Positions 23,965 to 35,600 of a stretch of DNA of 64,000 bases are shown here, one piece after another; positions within the stretch are counted from its first letter, which is position 1; every line of letters starts with the position of its first letter. The DNA is from Cucumis sativus (taxonomy: Eukaryota; Streptophyta; Magnoliopsida; Cucurbitales; Cucurbitaceae), in the NCBI RefSeq assembly GCF_000004075.3, contig NC_026657.2:1550001-1614000 (forward strand), read 5' to 3'. The position numbers and the translations under genes were made by a program. The notes beneath the pieces are model-generated. The model ran no database searches. It was not told where the DNA came from and saw only the letters and a program-made list of their open reading frames with translations.

Positions 23965-24188
23965 TTTGTTGTTCCACCGTCTTCCTTTAGTTTGAAAGAT
24001 GTCGAAAGTTTGTTAGCGCTTTTCATCTAATACCTTAATTCCGATGGCATTTTGTTGTTACACCTTCTTCCTTTAGTTTGAAAGATGTCGAAGTTTGTTA
24101 GCTTTCATCTAATACCTTAAGTAAATGTAATGGGTTCCTTTAATTTGAAAGATGTCAGAAGTTCCTTAGCTTTCATCTTATATCTTAA
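23965..24188 (+). repeat. Three tandem copies of a 60-85 bp repeat
   Basis: Copies at about 23965-24040, 24050-24119 and 24132-24188 share TTCCTTTAGTTTGAAAGATG (the third has TTTAATTTG) and then a TTAGC-TTTCATCT-ATA-CTTAA block. Copies 1 and 2 also share a TTTTGTTGTT-CACC start. The unit length shrinks from copy to copy by small deletions. Confidence 0.8.
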
Positions 24189-24286
24189 TTAGATGCCCTG
24201 ACTCGTAATAAGAACTATGGTTGAATGTTTGTTTAGTCGCTACCAAGTTTCCCTTTTTAGAACAGCAATAGTAGAAGAGTGGAGCC

Positions 24287-24320
24287 TCTTCTTTTCTTTT
24301 CTTTTCTTTTCTTTTCTTTA
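24287..24320 (+). repeat. (TTTTC)n microsatellite
   Basis: About six tandem TTTTC/CTTTT pentamers. Confidence 0.85.
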
Positions 24321-27300
24321 TTGTTAATAATATTATTTTTGAAGAACAAAAGGATAATGGTGCTTTCAATCCATTCATGCATTGGGGAAAGCTACATCTC
24401 ATTGGTGTGCACAATCTTTGATATTCTCAACCCTATGTTTAAAATAAACTTTTTCTATAATATAATATCATAAGCATTTTTGTGTAAAAATATAATTAAA
24501 TATTTTTACTTTCTAAAAGTATTTTGATTAATATAATATATAAACATGTGTTTTTTAAAACAATTAATATACATACATATATACTCCATGGAAAATATGG
24601 TCCACTAAATAAGGATAGAATTAGAAATTAATCCACCACTTGTAATTTTGTCACCAAAGAAATATTTTATCAATTTTATATATTTTTTTTTACGATTTTC
24701 TTAAAATTATTGTTTCTTTTGTTAGAAACTTTAACTCGATCGAATGATTTTAATTTTTATTATAACAAAATAGAAAAATAAATAATTTTACTTGTCTAGG
24801 GTTTTCAATTTTCAAAAGAAAAAAAAAAGAGAAAATAAATAGTTTTACTTGGGAATGGTATTTTAAAATAAAATGGTGTAATTAATTTGAAGATCCACTT
24901 CAATATGATCATTTTGACCTAACTATTTATTTTAACGAGTCAAATTTAAATTTAATAAATATAATATCTTTCATTTATCAAGTTGTTTTAAACTAGCGTT
25001 AATTTATTAATTAATTTATCAAGATACGATTTTGTAATGATTTGTGACGGATAGTTAAGTCATTCTTTTTACTAAACGAATCTACGAATTTTTTTAAAAA
25101 CAAAATAATGTGTATGCTTTATCCAATAATGTTTTAGTAATTTATCGGTTGACTGAAATGGCAACTTCATTTTCTTAAAAGATTTAATATAATTATTCAT
25201 TTTAACTTTATAATACAATTGGATAAACTTACTATTTTAAGATTATTAAAATTGCACAATAACATGATTGGAAAAAAAACTTTGAAAAAGTTTAAGCACT
25301 TTCTATGCATAGTATATTATATAGTGGTAAATATTATTTTGTTTAAACAAAAATAGTGGAAAAAGATTCAATATCTACAAAATTAGGATATAGATGTGAC
25401 CCTTATTATTCTAATTTGGTGGAGAGAAAGAATGTGTGTATTTTTGTATATATAACAAAAAAAATAGAAAAAATATTTTTTAATATAACAAAATTAACCA
25501 AAGAGGTTTTCTAATTTAAAAATATTTTTTCATAAATAAACTTTTTAAAAAACAATAGAGGCAACCATTAAAAATAGGAGGTGGGAAGAGAAGGTAATGA
25601 GAATGGGAAATTGGTTTGTCATTTTCCACACCAACAAATAATCCTAATATAAAATTTCCAAAGATTATTATTTTCTATAATTAATATCATATGGGATAAT
25701 AAATTAAGGTAAAATATTTCTCCAAATTTGGATCAACCAACCAAAAGAATATTCAAGGGAATTTAGTTCATTTCTTTTTAATTAGAAAAATTCATTTCAA
25801 CCTAATTAATTGGCTAAAACAATATATTTCCATTTGATAACATAAAGAAAATTAAGGATTTGGATTTTTTCTTCTTTGAAGATTTAAATTAGAAACTTTG
25901 AATTCTCTCGAAATCAATAACCACATATATACTATGGAAATAGTTTTAAAAATTAAATAACCAAAACATTTATGGACCATTTAAAAAAATGGTTATAAAT
26001 AGAAAAAAGGTTGAAAAATTGAAAATAGCATATTTGATAGTTTTTTTTTTTAATTTTGAAAATGAGGTATATATTTTTAATGTCTTACGGTTGAATTTTT
26101 AATTAAATTATATATTTAAAAAACACAATTTTAAATATTATATATAAATATATTTGCTAAATACAATAATTTGAATTATTAATCATTAAAAAAATCAGAA
26201 ACATAATATAAGATACTCGCTTTTTTAGATTGAGTACGAAAAAAACTTAGTTCATGTTTGGTAACTATTTCATTTTTTTTTTTTTTAGAATTAAAAAGTT
26301 TTACATATTACACTTATTTGCATTTTTCTTAGATACAATGATTGAATTTTTAGTCTAGTTTCTAATAACAAAAGTAACTTTTTCGAAAGCTATTCTTTTT
26401 TTAGTTTTCAAATTTTGCCTTAATCTTTTAAATTAGTAGTAATAAATGGTAAATTTAAAAAAATTGAAAATAAAATTAATGTCTATAAGTTTAGTTTTCA
26501 AAACAAATCTTATAACCAAATAAGAATTTTTAAAGCAAAAATCATACAACCCAAACCAAGCAGGCGAGTACTCCCTAAAAACATCATCAAAACGCCTAAT
26601 GTAGTAATTAAAAAAAAAAACATATTTCCATATGAAATAACACTTCAAAACCCAAATGTAAATTAAAACAAATTAGAATTTAAACTTTAGTTTCTTACAT
26701 ATAATTTTCAAAATAGCTTGAGTAAAATTAAGATTTGAAATATCTACTTAAAAAAGAAAGAAAACAATATATCTTGTTTAGAAAATTACGTAACTTTCAT
26801 CTATGTGATTCAATACTTCACTGGTTAAAAGTGCTTATATTACACAATTAAAATGTTAACTTTTTGGTTATGGTATTAGATTAAGTTAAAAAATATCCCA
26901 AGTCTTTTTCACTCCAAAATGGAATCACTATTTGTTCCAAATGCTACTAAACACATAATGAAATAAATGGATATTGAGATTAGAAACATAGTATAAAAAT
27001 GTTATGAAAAATTCTAGAATTCTCTTATAGTATACAAAGAGGAAAAAGCAAAAGGGAAAATGGCAGTGTGACAATAGCTGTGAGTCACCAGTAGGAGAAG
27101 TTGACTTTGTTTTTGTGAGGATAGAAAATGAAATTCTCACTGCTTATTGGACTGTTCTTTCTTTACATCACCGTCATAGACTGTATGCCATTTCATTGGC
27201 CATCAGCCAATCATTTTCTTCCTCCACAAATAAATATAATTTAAACAAAATTGTGTCTATGTCGACCACTTTAGTTTATGTTTTTATTTTATTTCATTTT

Positions 27301-30294
27301 AATCTTTAGCCTTTGGTTCTTTTTTTTTTCTCAAAAAATAATAATTTCTATCTTCAAATTTTTTATTTCATTAAATAAGGTTTTTTTTTTAAAAAAAAAT
27401 ACAAACTACTTGCACTTAAAAAAATCACAAAATAACAAAAACTCGCTACACCTGATTTTATCAATAAATAGCTGGTCTATTTTACTATTTTTTCTCATTT
27501 TTCTTGTAAATCATGCTAAATTTAGTCACAAAACCACTCAAAATCAAGTTATATAAATGATATAATCTAGGTATAGAATATAAGAAATTATTTTAAATAG
27601 CAAAACTTATTAAAATTATTTATAAATATAACAAAATACTACGATTCATCTATGATACATTATGATAAATCACTCTCTACCTATCTTGATCTATTATAAT
27701 ACATATAAACACAAAGTTTATCTTTGTGTATCGGTTAGATAGTCTGTAGTATTTTTCTATAATTTGATTTATTATACTATTTTTTAAAACAACCTACAGA
27801 TAAATATCTAAATTTATTATATAGGTAAAATAGTAAAAGGAAAAATTTCAAAATGAAGTTCGAAAGTATTGGATAATTGCCTGCAATTATACCATCAAAC
27901 TTATGTCATTGTTTGAATTGGACCTACCTTAAACTTACCAAAGTTCAATTTTTTCTTTTTCTCTTTTTAATTTTAGAGTCAAATTTCTACCGTTGCTATA
28001 AATTTAATAATCAAATTTTATATTTAAAATTCCATAATATAATTACAACAACGCATAGAGATGGTAATTTACCATTTGCCATTTGTCCTAATAATAATAT
28101 TTCAACTACAAATACATTCATAACTAACCATATCTTTGTTAACAATTATTAAAGTTAAAAGAAAAAAAAACGTCTTATCTTATGATCATTAACACAAAGC
28201 ATTCACACTATAAACTAAAACGTTTATAAAATTTAAAATTTCGAAACCTATAACACTAAATGTGAAAAAGAAGAAAAAAAGTGGAATCTATTTCTAATAC
28301 AAACACCAATCCATTTAATCAAATAATTTAAGGTGTCTCAAATTATTCCACACATAGAACAAAATCACTATTGGAGTTTCACAAACTTTTAAACAACAAG
28401 TTGACTATATAAAGTTAATATTCACTAAATTTCAATAAGAATATATAGTCCATGGAAAATCATTATTATATAATATAAAAAAAATATAAGAACATAGCTT
28501 ATGTTTTTTTATAAAAAGAATTAATAAACATTGGATTGATTAACTAAGTTTGTAATACAAAAGTTTATCACCTTTTAAGATCAAAATCAAATAAAAAATT
28601 AGTTGGTGGGTGGAAGTGGAATTGAAGTGACGTCGCTTTTGTCATGGCGGTTTGGCCTTTTTCCCAAAATCTCATACATAATTATATCCATCATATAAAA
28701 AAGGAAAACCCATAATCTTACATTATTAAATTAATGGGAATTAGTGGGATGTTATAATTTTTTAATTGCAATTTTCCATTCATACATTTAGATTGTGGAT
28801 TATTTAAATATTACACAATTCATTTAGAGTATACAATTGGACTAAAAACCAAATCATATCATAATACTTATGTTTGCGTGACATCTTATCTTGCAAGCTT
28901 GTATTAAGTAAATTTAATCCATTAGAAGTAAAACTTATTAAGAAAAAAACCCAATTGTCTACATTTTTTCTTTTTCGTAATTGAAATTTGTAGACAACTA
29001 TCATAATAAAGTGTTTAATATGTTTATGTTATAATATTTGTATTACTAGAAATGGCAAATGGATGAAACTATTTATAAAATTTAACCATCTATGATCTAA
29101 AATTTTATTATATTTCGTAAAAATATTTTAATTATTAATTTATAACTAAATTGATATATTAATTTCTCTTAATTCTTAATTATGTTGAACATCTCATAAT
29201 ATCAAAAAAACAAATGTGATAGATTAAAACGTCCTTTCATACAAATCCACCGTACCTTACTTAAGAAACAAGAAAACATTTTTTATTAAAAAAATATACA
29301 ATTTATAAGACATCAAGAACTTAACTCGACTTATACTTATATACCATAACATTAAAATCTATCGATTCCAATATAAAATTTAATATTTTATTTAATGTCA
29401 AAACATAATCTTTAGCATAAGATACAAATTTAAAAACATAGGAAGAGCCAACTCAATAATACAATTACCAACACCATAGATAATGTTTAATTTGTCTTTA
29501 CACTGCAAATAATTTCCAAATAGTTTAACCACTTCATTCATATGTCCAAATTATTATAATAAAAACTTCTTTAATAAGACCCACAAAGTGGGAAAATAAA
29601 ATAATGAAAAGTCACAAAAATGAATACAAATTTTAGTTTATAATATTTTGGTTAATGTAGTTCATGAAATTTATTCAATTTTAATGTTTGAATTTAGTCC
29701 ACCCACAATAATTTTTTTGAAATCAAATAAATAGTCATAACAAATTATACATGCATGGATATATTTTTAAAATTTCTATGAAAATAGTATATGAAAAATA
29801 AAAAGTAACAAAAAATAACATAATAAACTAGTAGTGATGTAATAAATTTAAAAATTATTAAAAGTTGATAGAAAAATAATTTTGGATGGGTTTATTATAT
29901 TGGACCGCCATGGGTGTGGAGGCCAGCTTAGAACATTGAAAATGAGATGCACTCTTTCTTTTTTTCCTTTTTGGTCTATTGTTATTATTATTAGTATCTT
30001 CTTTTATCAAAGGACTTATCTTCACAAAATTCCATTTGCTTGGGGAGATTTTGGGGTGACAGATCACCATGTACTGTCATCATCTCTCGTCCAATTGTTG
30101 TTTTACACGTGTCTTAGGTCGTGCACAATGGAATGCTATGTGGTTGGAATGAACTATCAGAAATGAAAGAGATATTTTTTTTTGTGAGAATCTGCTTCTA
30201 ACCTGTGGGAATCTTTGGAAAAAATAGTGGAATATTATGAATAGGTAATATAATGGCGATTTCATGTCATGTGTCTTATTATTGTACACACTTA

Positions 30295-31224
30295 GGACCC
30301 GTTTGGTAGTGTTTTTGTTTCCTGTTTCTTGTTTGTTGTTTCATGTTTACAGTTTTATGTCTCTTCTTTTTTAGAAATAGGAATCGAAAATGTGTTTGAT
30401 AACTGATTTTTGTTTCTTGATTTTCTTTGAGGTTTTTATTTTATTTTATTCACATTTAATTCAATTAAACATCAAACAAAAATATATGTCATCCATTATT
30501 AAACATAAAAAAAAATTATCAAACCTAGATAGGAAGGTCTTCTTGCAATCTTTATACAGAACCATATGAAGATTGAGATTTGAAAGATAGGGTCTGCGAG
30601 AGGAAGACGAAAATTCACGACGAAGATGGGCATCGAAACCCATGACAAAGAGGAAGACAAAAACTCACGGCTAAAACAAATATACGGCACAAATCCACAA
30701 ATTCAATGAAAACTCATAGCGAAAACACAATTCACGCAAAGAGGAAGAGAAAAAGTCAGATCCAACAAAGAGGAATGCGTCATGTAGAGGAAGGCGATGA
30801 GAGACGAAAAGGAAGATAGTGAACACAATGAGAGGAAGAGGAAGAGGATGATTATTTGGGAAAGACAGTAGAGATAAAGAGGAAGAGAAGGGAAACCACG
30901 TGGAGAGTGGTTATTTGGGGAAGAAGATGGAAATAAGAGGAAGAAAAAAAATCACGAGAGAAAATGGAAAAAGAAAAAGAAATAGAAAAAAAATGAAAAT
31001 AAAACCAATAAAAAGAATTGAAAAAAAGAAAAATGAAATCAATAGAAATAATTGAGAAACGGGAATGAGAGAAACTATTTTTTTTTCAATAATTCTTTAT
31101 AAAATGATAAACGTTTCTATTTTTTTTATAATGAGAAACAGATAACGTTACCAAACACATCTGTTTCTTAAAAAATGAAAACATAAATAGAAAATAGAAA
31201 ATGAAAATATTACCAAACGTGATC
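30295..31224. mobile_element. PIF/Harbinger-like MITE, 930 bp, with TTA target-site duplication
   Basis: The left end GGACCCGTTTGGTA (30295-30308) and the right end TACCAAACGTGATC (31211-31224) are inverted repeats matching at 11 of 14 positions, including the inner eight (GTTTGGTA). They are flanked directly by TTA at 30292-30294 and TTA at 31225-31227. A 3-bp TTA duplication and GTTTGG-type termini are the hallmarks of PIF/Harbinger (Tourist-like) elements. The interior is purine-rich (GAGGAAGA words) with no long open frame, so the element is non-autonomous. Subterminal tracts on both sides (GTTTCTTG-like left, its complement right) suggest more fold-back pairing. The fresh duplication and readable ends suggest moderate age. 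Confidence 0.75.
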
Positions 31225-31555
31225 TTAGTGTCCAAATAAATCACCTTCTTCGTTCATTTGCCAAGTAATGTCACATCTTACTTGTCAAATTGCCTATAAA
31301 AAGTGGCTTTTGGTAGATTTGTAAGATACATGTACATTGGGTGAATTTTCAAATAAATGGGAGTAAGATTTAAAGAGATTTTTCTAATTTTCTTTATTGT
31401 TTATTTGTGTATTATACTATATTTTCTCAATTTTTGTGTTCGAATTGTGCCTCGGGAGAATTATTTTATGCAAGTTCAACAAAGGCGTGAGAATGATTAT
31501 CACATTTTAAAACGTACTTTTCAGATTATCACATTTTATTTTGAATAGTTAAAAA

Positions 31556-31632
31556 TATGCTTGGGAATGCTTTTAAAATCAACCAAAATGATTTTAACAA
31601 TTTCAAAATAACTCCCAACACGTTGTATAACT
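31556..31632. repeat. Short fold-back element remnant
   Basis: TGCTTGGGAATGCTTTTAAA on the left and the approximately complementary TTTCAAAATAACTCCCAACA on the right resemble the ends of the MITE at 58134-58316, with an interior of only some 35 bases. It is probably an internally deleted relative. Confidence 0.4.
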
Positions 31633-32330
31633 AAAATAATAATTACAATGGATACCATATTTATATATAATAATATGTATACCAACATCTTTAAATAATT
31701 GAAAATATAACGAGATATGTCGAGACTCTATTAGTAATAGACTTATTTTAGTAACATGGTCTATTACAAATAGACACTAAGATTTGAATCTAAATTTTGT
31801 TATATATTTTTTTTATATAATACTATATTTGTTAACAGCAACGGTCCTCGAATAGAATAAATGACAATTTACATTTAAATTACATCTAAACAAAAATAAA
31901 ATAAAATTGCATATATAATACAATGATAAAATAATTACATATATAGTAAAGAATTAGTAAAACATTAAAATAAAACTCGCGCCTAATTACTATTTCAAAA
32001 GTTTAATGTTTCTCAATTATCAGTAATGGTAGATATTTGAATATGTACTCTCAATTACTATAACTAATATAAACTATAAGTAATAGTTTCTATCAATGAC
32101 ATAATCGTCGCTATTATTGATTGTCACATAGGATAAACTTGATATTTTAAACTAATGGGTTAACATTTTGTATTTTGCAAATATTTGATGTTTATGCTAC
32201 ATTTTTAATTTATTTTCTAAATTGTGCTATTAGTTATAATTTTTTAGGAATTTTTTTCATTGTAACAATTCTAGAAGTAAGAATGTATGGGTTCAATATT
32301 TGCAATTGTAACTCTTAACAATTTTGTTAG

Positions 32331-32605
32331 AATATACAGATGTGAGCCCATGTCAACTTAAATGGGCCGGTTACCGGCCCATTTAGACTTCGTAAAAGGC
32401 TGAACAATATCAAGCCGAAGCCCAAGAAGGGAGTCGCGTCATTTCTCAAAATTCTCAATGAAGATGTCCCACTGATTATGCCGTCAAACCAAATTCAGGG
32501 CTTCTGTAAGCAAAATTTGCGTTAGAGAAGCCATAGACGAACTGCAGCTGCTCGGCTTCTTAGCTTTTGAAGAAAGCCGCCGCAAAACCATCCACATACA
32601 CACAC
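32331..32605 (+). promoter_or_regulatory. PheRS alpha promoter and leader with a TGGGCC palindrome
   Basis: At 32360-32384 two 12-base arms, AAATGGGCCGGT and ACCGGCCCATTT, are perfect reverse complements around one central T. Each arm holds the site II core TGGGCC/GGCCCA, bound by TCP factors in plant genes for translation, DNA replication and mitochondria. Related words occur nearby (GAGCCCATG at about 32344, AGCCCAAG at about 32419). The palindrome lies about 220 bases before the ATG. No clear TATA box is seen, as usual for site II promoters. Confidence 0.7.
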
Positions 32606-35600
32606 ATGGCGGAGGAAGCAATTCTCGGTTACCTTGAGAAGAACACCGAAATCTCCGATTCAGGCCGATTCGCCGACGAGTTTGGACTCGATCACAATGA
32701 GGTCGTCAACGTTATCAAGAGTCTCAACGGCTTCCGATACGTCGATGCTGAAGTATGTTTGCTTCTTTTTTTCTAACTTATTGTTTTCGTTTTTAATTAT
32801 ATATCTTCCTTTCTTCTTCTTTGAATTCCTAGTTTAGCAACGTGTTAACTAGCTTTAGGTTGTTTGTTTGAGTTTGGTTTTAGCTGGAAAGGACGATTTG
32901 GCTGGTGTATTACTTATAATTGCGTGCAAATCATTTGCATTTGCTTGGTCCTCAATTTCTATGTATAATTTGAGCGTGCTGAAGATTGTTTTTCTTACCT
33001 TAAGCTTTGTCGTCTGTTCTGTATCTTTTTGGTGTCTAGTTGATTATAATTACAATTGTTTATGACTCGTCAAGCAGTCAATTTACCAATTCAAACATTT
33101 TGTTTGGTTGATTGTTGCTGAATGTTTGAGTGGTTAACCATTTGCAGACGGTTGTTAGTTTTTAGTCGGCTTTCCGGTGTTTAATTTATGGTCTTTGGCT
33201 ACTTTGTATACGAATAGCTTTATGTTTGCATGAATACTTGGACTGCAAGTTCATTAATTGATCACATCTGTCTTTTGGAGTGATTTTCAGGATATTAAGA
33301 TGGAGAAATGGGTTCTAACTAAAGAAGGCGAGACATATACTGCCACAGGATCACCTGAGATGCAGCTATTTCTGGCAATTCCACCTGAGGGAATTCCAAG
33401 GGAAGAACTACAGGTGATATTGGAATAATGGATATTTATTTTGGTTTGACGTAGAGCCTGAGGATTATCTCCATTTAGTCTTTTCATTTGTGGTTGATCG
33501 TTGATGTTCTTAGAGCTATTGGGGAAGGAAATTAGGCATTTTCTTTTTAGTTTTTTGCTTGCAATTTTGCACTTGTGGATTTGAGTGTATGTTAGTGATG
33601 AAACTGTTTGTTGCTCACGTGCAATTGATCTCTTTGTGCAGAAAAAGCTGGGTCCATCTATTTTCAAAATCGGCTGTGCTCAGGCAGCAAAAAACAAATG
33701 GGTTGAAATGGGGAAGCAAATGATATCTCGTAAGGTTAGGCACTTTCATTTTGTGGGAGTTCGGTATCAAAATATTGATAAAAATGATCTCAAGTGTTTG
33801 CAATTGTATGAATTATTATACTATTGTAACTGGCGCATGACACGAATTAAGTTGACAACAGTTTTATTTTCTAGCTTAATATTGTTATTAAAGCAGTTTT
33901 ATTTTCTTTGTGGTTATTTATTAGCTTGTTTTGCTGTAGGTTCATCATGTTGAAGATAAGGTGAAAAACTCACTTCTACAGATAAAAGATGGAAAGGTGA
34001 TTATTGGTTTACTTGATTCATTTGTTTCATTTATCCCATATTATTGGATGTTCGATGTTGAAACTTCAATAATGTGTTTCATTCATTTCTGGTTTTTGTT
34101 CCTACTGTATCTCTGGGAAGGGGTTGGAAAGAGAGCTTAATATCGGTTCATTTTGTACTAATTGGTTGGAAAGTGATACCATTCGATGATGGGAGTTTGA
34201 GATATAATGACTTTTTTTTTTTTTTTTTTGGCTGAGAAACTTATCATGCCTATTGACTGATATGTTGTTAAGAACTAGATTGTCATTTCGCATAATGTTA
34301 TTGTTCACCATGCAAATAGTTCAATTTTTTTCTTAAGCTTTTGGCTGTGCCTCTTTATCTGCATGCTTTTAAAATTTAGGAGACTGAATTGATAACGTAC
34401 TATCTATAACTCCATTTACATTTTAGACTTTCTCATGTTGTAGGAAAGTTTTGAGAGCATCATCAAAGTGTTTCAATATGTTATACTGTCTCTAGAAATT
34501 TTTTAATTTACTTCTTCATTATACACATTAGAGAGAGAAAAAGAAACCTGCTATGGAGGTTATTTCATCCTCCTACTTTGTAAACTTGTTTTGAACTAAT
34601 ATAAGGTATATAACTATTTCTTTTCAAAGGGAAAGAATAACCCTTAAATTGATCCCACTGTACTACCAAAGATATTTGGATCGTGGATCCTGATTGCTTT
34701 TCCATAGATAGTATTGTCAATGTAAAGAAAAACAAATCTATTTCAAATCTTTGGAGGTTTGGATATCTACATCAGCACCACTTTTCTCTAGACTGTTGTG
34801 TTTTTTCTTTAATAATTTTCAAATATTTTGGTGTAGAGAGTAGCATTAACTAACGATTTCATATTTTGTATCAGGAAATTTACGATGAAGACGTGAAGGC
34901 TCTCAAAGCAAGGAAGCTGATTGTATCACAGTAATGATCATACTTTCTCCCCCGTTCACTCTTTTTTTTCTCAAACAGATATTTAAACACATTAAAAAAG
35001 TTATGCTCTGGTGTGTTAGACATGTGGACTTCTGTATTTGGTTTCTTATCAGAGATGGGACGACATTCCCAATGTGGATAAGTTTTCTTTGGGTTGGTCA
35101 ATATGTATACTCTTTTTTTAACTTTGGATCATTTTCGTACTCATTTGGACTGGACTTTACTTCTGTTCTATGTTTTTTGGTAAGAAACCGAGCTTTCATG
35201 GGGGTAAACAAAAGGATATATAGGGGTATACAAAAAGATACCACGAAGAGCCCACAACAAACTACAAAAGCGGACTTCAATCTGAAAATTAGAAATTAGA
35301 AAAATCTGAAAATTGTTATTCTATATTTTAAGAAGCTTTAACCTCTCACTATGCTTATAACACAAGATATAGGGTTCATCTGTTTGTTATCCTAAAAATG
35401 TCTATTTTAACTTTCTCTAGAACATGGAAAGGCTATTCAGTGAGGAGAGGTCCTAATTATGCTCCAAGAAGAAAAAAGGTTGCTACAGATTTGACACGAG
35501 AAAATCTTCAAAGGTTTGCTGCTTGCCTATTCTTGCTTTTTGCATGGATTTTATTTTATGACAGTATGCTTTAGGAACACAATTGCTCTCCATTCATCTC

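Larger units (their letters stand above)
19621..32330. other. Gene desert, 12.7 kb, very AT-rich, with repeats
   Basis: No open frame here exceeds about 95 codons, and none resembles a known protein. The sequence consists of A/T runs, short microsatellites, two sets of diverged tandem repeats (22279-22660 and 23965-24188) and one clear MITE (30295-31224). A few islands are less AT-rich: 27060-27230, 28610-28670 and 29880-30180. They hold no recognised gene. I saw no tRNA, rRNA or recognisable transposase. Confidence 0.6.

Noticed and set aside
29882-30166. 94-codon frame left of the MITE
   Set aside because: Starts at a non-ATG codon, shows no domain, and lies in a short composition island without splice support.
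19621-32330. CRISPR-like or operon-like organisation
   Set aside because: The repeats are diverged tandem repeats in a plant nuclear gap. There is no regular spacer pattern and no bacterial gene.
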